DNA from: Oleispirillum sp965228165
Lineage (GTDB): Bacteria; Pseudomonadota; Alphaproteobacteria; Rhodospirillales; Rhodospirillaceae
Assembly (NCBI GenBank): GCA_965228165.1
Contig: CBDDHB010000002.1
Location: forward strand, 124,001-188,000
DNA length: 64,000 nt
Reading direction: 5' to 3'
Positions within the stretch are counted from its first letter, which is position 1, and each line of letters opens with the position of its first letter. A program made the position numbers and the translations under genes. Positions 1 to 9,692 of this stretch are shown in pieces. The notes beneath the pieces were generated by a model. It ran no database searches. It saw only the letters and a list, made by a program, of their open reading frames with translations, and was not told the origin of the DNA.

Positions 1-1421
<1,421 letters not shown>

Positions 1422-1425
<4 letters not shown>

Positions 1426-1784
1426 TCCATGCCTCTTTCGGGTTCGGCACAGCGCATCCGGTTGACGTCCAGATGTCCAAAGCTGTTGAAGGCACGGATC
1501 GTAAGGGCGAGAGCAAAGGCAAAGACGCCGAAGCCGATGACGATGGCGGTCAAAAGCAGGGCCTGCGGCAAGGCATTGGCCATGACGTCTTCGGGCAGCG
1601 CCCCCGAGGGGCCAAGCAGCGGTGGCACGGCGGGCGTCAGGCGCCCGGCGGTGAAGATCAAAAGGTTGGATCCGTTCGAAAGCAGTTGCAGCCCGAACAG
1701 AAGGCGCAGCAGGTTCCCCGACAGCATCAGATAGACCGAGACCGCCACCAGAAAACCCGACAGAAGGGCGATAAGGGTTTCCAT
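1422..1784 (-). CDS. mrpC: Mrp/Mnh-type antiporter subunit C
   Basis: 120-residue NuoK-like membrane subunit of the Mrp antiporter. I chose ATG 1784 (Met-Glu-Thr-Leu) because it overlaps the mrpB stop by one base (TGATG) and gives the usual length of about 115 residues. Three hydrophobic helices are visible; the second carries GLQLLSNGSNLLIF and the third ALLLTAIVIGFGVFAFALAL, both typical of MnhC/NuoK. It lies between mrpB and mrpD with overlapping ends, so it is an inner gene of the mrpABCD operon. A longer open frame upstream to 1901 is read-through and lacks family resemblance. Confidence 0.9.
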
Positions 1785-2185
1785 CAGCAGGCCTCGTCCA
1801 ATGCGAAGACAAGGGTGAGGATGGCGCTGACGACGGCCAGATAGACACCGGTGTCGAAGAACAGAACGGTCGAAAGAGACAGGCCGCCAACCGTGAACCA
1901 AAGCCCGGTGAACGGGGCGCTGCCGACGAAGGCCGAGGCGATCCCCGACGAGAGCGCCAGTATCATGCCGATGGTTCCTATCGAGCGGGGATCGAGGCGC
2001 AGGGCGGCGCGCGTCCTGTCCACGCCGACGGCAAAGGCGTGAAGAACGAAGCCCGCCGCGGCGATCAGCCCACCGATGAACCCCCCGCCCGGCGTATTGT
2101 GGCCGCGCAGCAGGGTATAGATGGAAAAGACCAACATCAGTCCGGTCAGGATACGCGCCCCGACCACCAGGATAAGGGATCTCAT
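1784..2185 (-). CDS. mrpB: Mrp/Mnh-type antiporter subunit B
   Basis: 133-residue membrane subunit of the MnhB family. The sequence HNTPGGGFIGGLIAAAGF is the hallmark of this family, and four hydrophobic segments are apparent. ATG 2185 overlaps the mrpA stop by 4 nt, and its own stop overlaps the mrpC start by one base. In the Mrp complex MrpB packs beside the C-terminal part of MrpA. No irregularities seen. Confidence 0.9.
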   Translation of the reverse strand: MRSLILVVGARILTGLMLVFSIYTLLRGHNTPGGGFIGGLIAAAGFVLHAFAVGVDRTRAALRLDPRSIGTIGMILALSSGIASAFVGSAPFTGLWFTVGGLSLSTVLFFDTGVYLAVVSAILTLVFALDEAC

Positions 2186-4428
2186 TGTTTCCCCCGCGAA
2201 CTACGCTGCTTCAGCACGGCGAAAGCCCCGATCGAGGCCAGCAATACGACGGTCAGTTCCCCCATCGTGTCGAAGGCGCGGAAGTCAACCAGGATGACGT
2301 TCACGACGTTCAGCCCGTGGGCCACGGCGTGCGAGTTCTCCTCGAAAAACGTGGTGAGATGGCGGTCCAGAGGGTGGCTGCGGACCGCCAGGATGACCAG
2401 GGTCACCGCCAGTCCGGCGCCTCCGGCGAGCACTGCGTGCAGGGCTCTGGTGCGGGGGGTGCGGTCCTCGGTGGCCTTGGGCAGGTGCAGCAGGGCGACG
2501 CCGAGCATGACGGCGCTCAGCGCTTCGATCATCAACTGGGTCATCGCCACGTCCGGGGCGCCGAAGCCGATGAAGATCAGCGACACCCCGATGCCCACGG
2601 TGCTGATCCCCGCGATCGCGGTGATGCGCGATTGGATGCTGATGGCGGCGAGGGTGCCCGCGATCGAAAAGCCCACGATCAGCCAGATCTGCAACGGTGC
2701 GGAGAAATCATAGGCGATCATCGGACGCCGGATCGCCAGGGCGCCGCCGATCGCGGCGGTCATCACCGCGAAAACCACGAACAGATAGCGTCCGAGCTTC
2801 CCGGTCTGGATGACCCAGCTCTGCCAGGTCGAAAAGGCGCGGAAGGCGTCGAGGAAGGCATCCCACCCCGCATCGAAGCTTGGCAGCCGTTGCAGGATCG
2901 CCCCCATGACGTCGCGGAACCGGTCGCGCGCGAGGTAGAGAACGACGCCGAGGGTGAAGGTCGTCAGACTCAGCGCCAACGGCAGGTTGATCCCCCCCCA
3001 GAGGTGAAGTCCGGCGGCGTGCGTCGCTCCCAGGCTGCGGGTCACCGTCGCCGTGACCATCGGCCCCAGCAGGGTTTGGGCGAACAGACCGAAAACCAGT
3101 CCCAAGGTCGCCAGGACCAGGGGGCCGACCAGCATCTGCCAGGGAACCTCGTGCGGCGTGCGGGAATACTGCGGCAGGGCGCCACGGAACGGACGCAGCG
3201 CGATTACGCCCGCGACCGCGAACATCAGCGCGTTGGCGCTGACGACGCCGATGATCGCCAGCGGCGCGGCGGGCATCGTCACGGCGCCGGCATAAAGCAG
3301 CTCCTTGCCGATCCAGCCGAGCATGGGCGGCAGGCCCGCCATCGACGCGGCGGCAAGAACGGTCGCCGCCGTGGTGACCGGCATGATCCGGCCCAGCCCC
3401 CCCAGTTGCGTGATGTCACGGGTTCCGGTGCTGCGTTCGATGCCGCCCACCAGCATGAACAGCGCGGCCTTGTAGAGGGAATGCACCACCAGGAAAACCA
3501 GGGCGGCGGTCAACGCATAGGGGGAGTCCCCGCCCAGGAACAGGGTGATCGTGCCGAGCGCCATCAGCGTCATGTAGGCCAGCGCCTGTTTCAGGTCGGT
3601 CTGTCGCAACGCGATCAGCGCGGCCATGACCGCCGTCACCAGTCCGAACGCGGTCAACGCCGTCATCCAGGGGGTCGTTCCGCCCAGCACCGGATGCAGC
3701 CGCGCCAGCAGATAAACCCCGGCCTTCACCATGGTCGCCGAATGGAGGTAGGCGGAAACCGGCGTCGGCGCGGCCATGGCGTTGGGCAGCCAGAAGTGGA
3801 ACGGGAACTGCGCCGACTTGGTGAAGGCCCCCAGCAGCACCAGCACGAGGATCGCGCCGTACAGACCGCTGTCCTGAAGGCCAGGCCCGCGCAGAATCGC
3901 GGCCAGGTCATAGCTGCCGGATTCCATCCGGATCAGGACGAAGGCGGCCAGCAGCGCCAGTCCGCCCGCCGCGGTCAGCAGCATCGCCTGAAGCGCGTTG
4001 CGCCGGGCCCGGACGGTTTCGTGATTGAAACCGATCAGCAGGTAGGAGGTGAAGCTGGTCAATTCCCAGAACACGAAAATCGTGATCAGGTCGGACGCCA
4101 GAACCAGACCCAGCATCGAGACCATGAAGCAGAACATGTACAGCATGAAGCGGCCGAACAGCCTGTGGCCATCCATGCAGATCGTGGCGTAAAGGAAGAT
4201 CAGCGCGCCGATGCCGCTGATCAGCAGCGCGAAAATCAGGGACAGCCCATCGACCATGAAGGCGAAGGACACGCCCAGCGACGACGCCCAGTCCCACGAG
4301 CGAAGGATGACTTCACCCGACTGAACGGCGGGAACCATCCGGGCGAAAGCCAAGGTGATGCCCGCAGCAAACAACCCGCCGACATAGCCGGAAAGTCGGC
4401 TGGCCCCCCCCTTATTCGCAACTTGCAT
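2182..4428 (-). CDS. mrpA: Mrp/Mnh-type antiporter subunit A
   Basis: Large NuoL-like subunit, 748 residues from ATG 4428 (Met-Gln-Val-Ala-Asn). The frame is open 32 codons further up, but that part is not membrane-like and overlaps the likely promoter. Visible landmarks are the antiporter core (FWELTSFTSYLLIGFNHE, then FTKSAQFPFHFWLPNAMAAP with the key lysine), a DUF4040 region (GAPDVAMTQLMIEALSAVML) and a C-terminal MbhE-like block (VNVILVDFRAFDTMGE). The A/E fusion is normal for MrpA. It heads the operon mrpA-B-C-D with 4-nt or 1-nt overlaps between all genes. Role: cation/proton exchange across the inner membrane, linked to Na+ or alkaline tolerance in characterised systems. Confidence 0.92.
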   Translation of the reverse strand: MQVANKGGASRLSGYVGGLFAAGITLAFARMVPAVQSGEVILRSWDWASSLGVSFAFMVDGLSLIFALLISGIGALIFLYATICMDGHRLFGRFMLYMFCFMVSMLGLVLASDLITIFVFWELTSFTSYLLIGFNHETVRARRNALQAMLLTAAGGLALLAAFVLIRMESGSYDLAAILRGPGLQDSGLYGAILVLVLLGAFTKSAQFPFHFWLPNAMAAPTPVSAYLHSATMVKAGVYLLARLHPVLGGTTPWMTALTAFGLVTAVMAALIALRQTDLKQALAYMTLMALGTITLFLGGDSPYALTAALVFLVVHSLYKAALFMLVGGIERSTGTRDITQLGGLGRIMPVTTAATVLAAASMAGLPPMLGWIGKELLYAGAVTMPAAPLAIIGVVSANALMFAVAGVIALRPFRGALPQYSRTPHEVPWQMLVGPLVLATLGLVFGLFAQTLLGPMVTATVTRSLGATHAAGLHLWGGINLPLALSLTTFTLGVVLYLARDRFRDVMGAILQRLPSFDAGWDAFLDAFRAFSTWQSWVIQTGKLGRYLFVVFAVMTAAIGGALAIRRPMIAYDFSAPLQIWLIVGFSIAGTLAAISIQSRITAIAGISTVGIGVSLIFIGFGAPDVAMTQLMIEALSAVMLGVALLHLPKATEDRTPRTRALHAVLAGGAGLAVTLVILAVRSHPLDRHLTTFFEENSHAVAHGLNVVNVILVDFRAFDTMGELTVVLLASIGAFAVLKQRSSRGKQ

Positions 4429-4837
4429 GGTGTTTGTCCCACTACCCACCCTTTCGGGCGGAAATATTACAAAACTATTTGTACAAGCCGCCGGAACACG
4501 GAGGCCGGAATTTACAGAACACACCTTAAAACCGGCGAAAATTTCCGGAAGGAGTCCCCCACGCGAGAGAGACTGCTGCTGATTATGCGGTTAGTCAAGC
4601 GAGATCGAAGCCCCGCCGAACGGAACGGGTTTTCCGGTTGTCCGCCGGTTGCGGCGAGGGCGCGACCGGCATCGCCGACCCCGCGAACGCCGCCGCCGAC
4701 GGGGTCGGGGAGGGCCGCGCCGGGGTGGGGGCGTCACACCCGAAGGGTAGGTCCGGGGCGGGTCGTCACGGGATTGGAACCCCCGGTTCCGGATGGCTTT
4801 TGCACCATCGGCGGGGAGAGGGAGACCCGTCCCGTCC
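4429..4837. other. intergenic region upstream of mrpA
   Basis: 409 bases with no convincing gene. The part next to mrpA is AT-rich and holds an imperfect inverted repeat at about 4467-4484 (ACAAA, 4 nt, TTTGT core), some 40 bases before the mrpA start; it could be an operator or promoter element. The rest, toward the thiY stop, is very GC-rich and shows no clear terminator with a T run. Open frames crossing it are antisense shadows. Confidence 0.4.
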
Positions 4838-5823
4838 TCAGTTCAGGGAAACCACGTAGCGGTCGATCGGCACGTGACGGCCGATCAGGTTCTGCTTGAA
4901 CAGATATTCGGCGAATCGCACATAGCGCGCGCGGTCCAGCGCCTGGGGGCGCATCGCGAAACGGGGCAGGGTGTCCTTCCAGGCGCGGCGGTTGATTTCG
5001 GTGTTCAGCGACTTGTCGTAGGCGGTGAAGGCGGTCCAGGCCTCCTTCGGGTGGTTGACCATGTACAGCGCGGCGCGTTCCACCGCCTCGAGGAAGCGGC
5101 GCACCCGGGGATCGCCCAGGCGTTGCTGGTGGGTGATGTAAATCAGCTCGTCATAGACCGGAACGCCGGTCTCCTCGGGGAAGAAGGCGACTCCCGGACG
5201 CTTTTCCAGGTCCATCTGGTTGAGTTCGAAATTGCGGAAGGCGCCGATCACCGCATCCACCTGGCGGCTGAGCAGGGCGGGGGAGAGGGCGAAATTGACG
5301 TTGATCAGGGTGACGTCCTTCAGGCCGAGGCCCGCGCTGGACAGCATGGTGCCGAGCAGCGCGTCCTCGAAGCCGGAGATCGAATAGCCGATTTTCTTTC
5401 CCTTCAGGTCGGCGATCGACTTGATCGGCCCGCTTTTCAGCACCACCAGGGAATTCAGCGGCGTTTCGATCAGGGTGCCGATGCGCACGATGGGCAGGCC
5501 GGCCTCCGCCAGCAGATGCAACTGCGGCTGGTAGCTGATCGCGATGTCGGCTTCCTTGGCCGCCACCAGCTTCGGCGGGGCGTTGGGGTCGGCGGGGGCG
5601 ACCAGCGCGACGTCGAGCCCGGCGTCGCGGAAGTACCCGAGTTGCTGGGCGATCACCAGAGGGGCGTGATCGGGGTTGACGAACCAGTCCAGGGCGACGG
5701 TCAGCTTTTCGGGGGGGGCTTCGCCGGGGTTGGGGGCTGGGCCGACGCCGGGGATCCGGCGAAGGCGGCGGAAAGCAGAAAAACGGCGGCAAGGAGAGGC
5801 TGTTTCAGGAAGGTCAGGGTCAT
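4838..5823 (-). CDS. thiY: ThiY-like ABC substrate-binding protein, interrupted by a frameshift in a G8 run
   Basis: Periplasmic NMT1/THI5-type binding protein for a thiamine precursor, most likely hydroxymethylpyrimidine or a relative. A signal peptide begins at ATG 5823 (MTLTFLKQPLLAAVFLLSA, then an SAQ-type cleavage region). The mature domain starts KLTVALDWFVNPDHAPL and runs to the stop at 4838. The two parts are in different frames, separated by a run of eight G at 5711-5718; one extra G would join them into one protein of about 328 residues. The frame that reads the mature domain straight upstream begins in sequence without a signal peptide. It is the third gene of thiZ-thiX-thiY behind a TPP riboswitch. 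Either a sequencing error or a phase-variable tract. Confidence 0.8.
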
Positions 5824-5858
5824 TTGGGCGCAGAATCCGAGGGAGGTTTTGGGAAAAC

Positions 5859-6608
5859 TCATGACGGTCCATCCAGGGTATCGTGCACCCAGGGCAGGCA
5901 TCGGCGCAAGACGCCGCCGACTCCGGCGTGCAGCAGAATCGCCATCGCCGCCAGCAGGACGAGGGCGGCGAACATCAACGGCACCTGCATTCGGGCGTTG
6001 GCGTGCAGCATCAGGAATCCCAGCCCGGCGCCGGAGCCGACCCATTCGCCGACCACCGCGCCGATCGGCGCCACCGCCGCGCCGACCCTGAGGCCGGAGG
6101 CCAACCCCGGCAGGGCGGCGGGGAGGCGGATGCGGCGCAGAGTCGCCCAGCGCCCGGCGTCCATTGTGCGGGCGAGGTCGAGGAAACCGGGGTCGGTGCG
6201 GGAAAGCCCGTCGTGGAATCCCGAGGTCACCGGAAAAAAGATGATCAGCGCCGCCATCGCCACCTTCGATGCGACGCCGTAGCCCAGCCACAGCACCAGA
6301 AGCGGCGCGATGGCGAACACCGGCAGGGCCTGCGTCGCGACGAACAGCGGCCACAGCCAGGGCGCGGCGGGCCGCCACAGGGCCAGCCCCAGGGCGGCGA
6401 GGGCGCCGAAGCCGCCGCCGAGCAGCAGGCCGAGCAGAATTTCCCCCAGGGTGATCGCGGCGTGATGGGCGAGGAGTTCGGCGTGGTCGGCCATCGCCTG
6501 GGCGACCTCCCACGGCGGCGGCAGGATGAAGCTCAAGCGCCCGGTCAACGCCCAGGCGAGGGTCCAGAGGGCGATTCCTCCGGCGGCGATGGCGAGGCGG
6601 CGGATCAC
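5859..6608 (-). CDS. thiX: ABC transporter permease for thiamine precursor (ThiX-like)
   Basis: 249-residue inner-membrane permease of the binding-protein-dependent type. I use the GTG at 6608 because it overlaps the thiZ stop as GTGA and is followed at once by a membrane helix (LAIAAGGIALWTLAWALTG). Six or so hydrophobic segments follow. The EAA-type loop lies in LARTMDAGRWATLRRIRLP, and the segment after it (LPGLASGLRVGAAVAPIGAV) is typical of the SsuC/TauC/ThiX group. The product should pair with ThiZ and ThiY. The stop is 35 bases before the thiY start, so the three genes form one operon. Confidence 0.85.
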   Translation of the reverse strand: MIRRLAIAAGGIALWTLAWALTGRLSFILPPPWEVAQAMADHAELLAHHAAITLGEILLGLLLGGGFGALAALGLALWRPAAPWLWPLFVATQALPVFAIAPLLVLWLGYGVASKVAMAALIIFFPVTSGFHDGLSRTDPGFLDLARTMDAGRWATLRRIRLPAALPGLASGLRVGAAVAPIGAVVGEWVGSGAGLGFLMLHANARMQVPLMFAALVLLAAMAILLHAGVGGVLRRCLPWVHDTLDGPS

Positions 6609-7378
6609 GGCGCGGCCTCCGCTGGGGCGAGGGCCCGCAGGATGGCCCCCTGCGCCGTCAGCACCGCCGGGGAATCCGGCGGGCGCGGCCAGGGCCCTTC
6701 GGGCAGGGCGATTTCGGTCGGGACCGCCGGGGCGCCGTTCAGCACCAGCACCCGGTGGCCGAGGCGCAACGCCTCCATCGGGTCGTGGGTGACGAAGACC
6801 ACGGTGCGGCCCGCCAGCATGCGCGCCGCCAAGTCCTGCAATCCCAAGCGGGCGAGCGGATCGACGGCGGAAAACGGCTCGTCCATCAGCACCACCGGAC
6901 GATCCTCCATCAGGGTGCTGGCGAGGGCGGCGCGCTGGCGCATGCCGTCGGAAAGAGTCTCCGGCAGGTCGTTCGCACGATCCGCCAACCCTACCGAGGT
7001 CAGCAACGCCATCGCCCGATCCGCCGCGTCCGGCGCGTCCTCGCCGCGCAGCCGCGCCCCCAGGCAGACATTCTGCCGCACCGTCAGCCAGGGCAGCAGC
7101 AGGTCCTTCTGCGCCATCCAGGCGATGCGTCCGGCCAGCGGCGCGCCAAGGTGGTCGCCGACGATGCCGGAATCCGACGGGGTCAGCCCGGCGATCAGGC
7201 GCAGCAGGGTGGTCTTGCCGACGCCGGAGGGGCACAGAATGCCGGTAAAGCGTCCCGCTTCGGCCGAGAAATCCAGGCGGTCGAACAGCGCGGCCCGCCC
7301 CAGGCGCAGGCCGACGCCGGACAGGCGCACTCCGGGCGGGGCGGAAACCGGCGGGGCGGGAAGGGGCGCATCGGTCAT
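6605..7378 (-). CDS. thiZ: ABC transporter ATP-binding protein for thiamine precursor (ThiZ-like)
   Basis: 257-residue ATPase that powers the ThiX permease. Walker A is CPSGVGKTT near residue 50, the Q loop is AWMAQKD near 87, the signature is LSDGMRQRAALA near 142 (instead of LSGGQ), Walker B is VVLMDEP near 163, and the switch histidine is in FVTHDP. ATG 7378 is the first gene start after a TPP riboswitch. This places the operon under thiamine pyrophosphate control and separates it from the similar sulfonate and taurine transporters. Confidence 0.88.
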   Translation of the reverse strand: MTDAPLPAPPVSAPPGVRLSGVGLRLGRAALFDRLDFSAEAGRFTGILCPSGVGKTTLLRLIAGLTPSDSGIVGDHLGAPLAGRIAWMAQKDLLLPWLTVRQNVCLGARLRGEDAPDAADRAMALLTSVGLADRANDLPETLSDGMRQRAALASTLMEDRPVVLMDEPFSAVDPLARLGLQDLAARMLAGRTVVFVTHDPMEALRLGHRVLVLNGAPAVPTEIALPEGPWPRPPDSPAVLTAQGAILRALAPAEAAP

Positions 7379-7383
7379 CGGTC

Positions 7384-7474
7384 ACGTTCCTACGCCGGTG
7401 CGAACCGGTTCAGGTTCCAAGGGTCGTTCCGGTGCAGGAACCTCTCAGCCGCTTCGGCGGCTCCCCCCGTGCGG
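7384..7474 (-). promoter_or_regulatory. TPP (thi-box) riboswitch
   Basis: Read on the minus strand, the leader of thiZ has the conserved TPP aptamer blocks in the right order: GGGGGAGCC, GGCTGAGAGG, GACCCTTGGAACCTGA, then ACCGGCGTAGGAA. The hairpin arms GAGCCGCC/GGCGGCTGAG and CCGGTT/AACCGG-type pairs are present, and short outer pairing CACG/CGTG may close helix P1. It lies directly before thiZ. Binding of thiamine pyrophosphate would be expected to switch the uptake operon off, probably by hiding the ribosome site since the aptamer ends close to the ATG. Confidence 0.93.
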
Positions 7475-7563
7475 GCGCGGGGCTTTGTTCTGTTCCCGCG
7501 CGATCATCCCTTGTATGGTGCGGCCTCGGGGCCGGGTCAAGGCGGAAAACCGGGAGGTCGAGG

Positions 7564-8013
7564 ATGCGCGCGGGTCTTGCCGGGGTGTTGCTGCTGGCGG
7601 CGGTCTGTACCGCCCAGATGGCGGGAGGCGGAGAGGTCCCCCTGACCCTGGAACGGCAAAGCGGCGGCGTCGTCGCCCTGTCGGTCGAAGTCGCGGAGAC
7701 TCCGGATCGTCGCGCCGTCGGCCTGATGGATCGCGACGCCCTGCCGCCGCGGGGCGGCATGCTGTTCGATTACGGGCGGCCGACGATGGTGCGGATGTGG
7801 ATGCGCCGCACCCGGATTCCGCTCGATATGCTGTTCATCGACGAAGCCGGGGTGGTGCGCCATCTGCATCCGATGGCGCGTCCCTTCGACGAGACGGTGA
7901 TCGCCGCGCCGGTGCCGGTGCGCTGGGTGCTGGAGGTCGGAGGCGGGCGCGCCGCCGCCCTGGGGCTGTCGGTCGGCGACCGGATGCGTCCGCCGTCCGC
8001 CACGTCGCCCTGA
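7564..8013 (+). CDS. DUF192 family exported protein
   Basis: 149 residues from ATG 7564, chosen because a signal peptide follows (MRAGLAGVLLLAAVCTAQMA); the open frame further up overlaps the riboswitch. The DUF192 domain fills the rest: VAETPDRRAVGLMDRD, then LPPRGGMLFDYGRP, MVRMWMRRTRIPLDMLFID and a C-terminal VLEVGGGRAAALGLSVGD. The family is widespread and small, with no proven biochemical function. It runs divergently from the thi operon and is followed 43 bases later by tRNA-Pro. Confidence 0.85.
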   Translation: MRAGLAGVLLLAAVCTAQMAGGGEVPLTLERQSGGVVALSVEVAETPDRRAVGLMDRDALPPRGGMLFDYGRPTMVRMWMRRTRIPLDMLFIDEAGVVRHLHPMARPFDETVIAAPVPVRWVLEVGGGRAAALGLSVGDRMRPPSATSP

Positions 8014-8056
8014 AAAGCGTTGCCTTGCGGCGGGGTTGCCCATATTTTCCAGGCCA

Positions 8057-8133
8057 CGGGGTGTAGCTCAGCCTGGTAGAGCGTCGGCTTTGGGAGCCGA
8101 AAGTCGTAGGTTCGAATCCTATCACCCCGACCA
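8057..8133 (+). tRNA. tRNA-Pro (anticodon TGG)
   Basis: 77 nt with acceptor arms CGGGGTG and CACCCCG, D arm TAGCTCAGCCTGGTAGAG, anticodon loop TTTGGGA, T arm GTAGGTTCGAATCCTAT and an encoded CCA end. Confidence 0.97.
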
Positions 8134-8166
8134 TTCGTGGCGGTTGTCACAACGAAAGGGAAGGCC

Positions 8167-8463
8167 ATGGCGAAAGCCCGAATCTATCAACCCGCCAAGA
8201 CCGCGATGCAGTCGGGGCGCGGCAAGACCGCGAAGTGGATTCTGGAGTTCGAGGCGACGGAAAGACGCCAGACCGATCCCCTGGTCGGCTGGATCGGTTC
8301 CGGCGATACCCTGGCCCAGGTGCGGATGAACTTCGACAGCCGCGACGCGGCGGTCGCCTTCGCCGAGCGCGAAGGCCTGGACTATGCGGTGGAGGAACCC
8401 AAGGTTCGCCGTTTGGTTCCCAATAACTATTCCGACAACTTCGCCGCGGCGAAGTGGTCCTGA
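8167..8463 (+). CDS. NADH dehydrogenase accessory subunit, NDUFS4 / ETC complex I conserved region
   Basis: 98-residue soluble protein of the family matching the 18-kDa (AQDQ, NDUFS4) subunit of mitochondrial complex I, which alphaproteobacteria share. It begins MAKARIYQPAKTAMQSG and shows the family blocks WILEFE, DPLVGWIGSGDTLAQ and a basic, aromatic C-terminus with FAAAKWS. ATG 8167 is preferred over the longer frame because it starts on the family motif. The gene is flanked by tRNA-Pro and tRNA-Arg. Role by family: assembly or stability of the NADH-binding arm of complex I. Confidence 0.9.
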   Translation: MAKARIYQPAKTAMQSGRGKTAKWILEFEATERRQTDPLVGWIGSGDTLAQVRMNFDSRDAAVAFAEREGLDYAVEEPKVRRLVPNNYSDNFAAAKWS

Positions 8464-8488
8464 TCCGACGGCCCGCCGGGCCGCCGAG

Positions 8489-8565
8489 GCGCCCTTAGCT
8501 CAGATGGATAGAGCACTCGCCTTCTAAGCGAGCGGTCGCTGGTTCGAATCCAGCAGGGCGCGCCA
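8489..8565 (+). tRNA. tRNA-Arg (anticodon TCT)
   Basis: 77 nt: acceptor arms GCGCCCT and AGGGCGC, anticodon stem CTCGC/GCGAG with loop CTTCTAA, T loop TTCGAAT, encoded CCA. Confidence 0.97.
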
Positions 8566-8862
8566 ATTCTCCCTCCCTTTTCTTCGTTCCCTTCCGTTTC
8601 GTGCCGCCGGACCCGTTTCGTGGTTGACCGGTTTCGTTCTGGCCGTCGTCGGAGGGGGACTCAATCCCGATTTGAGGCGGCATCGCCCCGCCATGCGGCG
8701 GCGTCGGCGCCGGTTTGGCCGGTTTTTCCGGAATTTCCGCCTCTTCTTCGGGCAAATCTGCCTAAAATATAGACAGACTAGGGCATCTGGCTTTTTCTTG
8801 TGCGATTTTTTGAAATCATGCTATTTATCCGGATAAATCAGACCGCGCCCAGGAACCGCTCC
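8566..8862. promoter_or_regulatory. promoter region of the GntR gene with a 16-bp perfect palindrome
   Basis: No gene is seen in these 297 bases. The distal half is pyrimidine-rich; the last 100 bases are AT-rich. A perfect palindrome ATTTATCCGGATAAAT occupies 8823-8838, 25 bases before the ATG at 8863. A weak promoter can be drawn with TTGTGC at 8798-8803 and TATTTA at 8822-8827, so the palindrome would overlap the -10 box. This is the position expected of an autoregulatory operator for the GntR protein encoded just downstream. Confidence 0.5.
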
Positions 8863-9627
8863 ATGGCCCTTCGTCCGCCGCGCCGCCGTACCAAGCTTTC
8901 CGATGTGATCGTCGAGGACGTGAAGCGTCTGATCGTCGCCGAACGGCTGAAGCCTGGAGACCGGGTTCCCAGCGAACCGGATCTGATCGAAACCTATGGC
9001 TGTTCCAAGGGCACGGTGCGCGAGGCGCTGAAGGCGCTGGAGGTCGAGGGCCTGGTGGTCACCCGCACCGGCCCCGGCGGCGGCGCCTATCTGGCCGATG
9101 CGGGCAGCGAGCCCGCCGCCCGGATGCTGCGCAACTTTCTGCACTTCCAGCACCTCGATGGCGAGGGGGTGTACCAGATTCGCAAGGCGGTGGAGCCGGA
9201 ACTCGCCGCCTCGGTGGTCGGGCGGCTGAGCGAGGCGCAGTTCGCCGCGTTGGAGGACAACGTCGTCGCCTGTAGCCGCCGTCCGGAGAGCGAGGAAGAG
9301 CAGCGCCGCCAGCGCATCCTGGAGCTGGAATTCCACAACATTCTGGCGGACGCCTGTCCCAATCCGCTGCTCGCCTTCATCGGCCGGTTCCTCAACGACA
9401 TGCTGCGCGATCTGGTGGTGCTGAAGCAGGCCTACAAGCCGGAACGTCACCAGTTCGGCGAGGCCAACGTCGGCTATCACCGCCGTCTGCTGCTGGCCTA
9501 TCGGGTGCAGGACGCGACGCAGGTGCGCGCCCTGATGCTGGAGCACATGCGCGACGCCGAACGCCACATGACCGCGCTGGAGGGCGAGGTCGCCAAGTCG
9601 TTCCTGTTGGACTTTCCCCGTCCGTGA
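8863..9627 (+). CDS. GntR/FadR-family transcriptional regulator
   Basis: 254 residues from ATG 8863. The N-terminal winged helix (about residues 10-80) contains KPGDRVPSEPDLIETYGCSK and GTVREALKALEVEGLV, the standard GntR recognition region. The C-terminal half is an FCD-type helical effector domain with the acidic and histidine positions in LELEFHNILADACPNP and VGYHRRLLLAY. It stands 65 bases before livK on the same strand, so it probably controls the liv-carbamoylase-amidase operon. The upstream frame to 8800 crosses the palindrome and is not used. Confidence 0.85.
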   Translation: MALRPPRRRTKLSDVIVEDVKRLIVAERLKPGDRVPSEPDLIETYGCSKGTVREALKALEVEGLVVTRTGPGGGAYLADAGSEPAARMLRNFLHFQHLDGEGVYQIRKAVEPELAASVVGRLSEAQFAALEDNVVACSRRPESEEEQRRQRILELEFHNILADACPNPLLAFIGRFLNDMLRDLVVLKQAYKPERHQFGEANVGYHRRLLLAYRVQDATQVRALMLEHMRDAERHMTALEGEVAKSFLLDFPRP

Positions 9628-9692
9628 ACGCGGGGCGCGTAGGGTTTTTCGTCAACGCCATCGCCTGTCGGGCAAACAAGAGTGAGGCTTCC

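Noticed and set aside
2185..4899. Open frame of about 900 codons opposite mrpA, and similar long frames opposite other genes
   Set aside because: High GC makes antisense frames stay open; translations are rich in Arg, Gln and Gly, lack domains, and the opposite strand holds a clear membrane protein gene.
8495..8755. Minus-strand open frame overlapping tRNA-Arg
   Set aside because: It covers a tRNA and low-complexity sequence and shows no domain or ribosome site.
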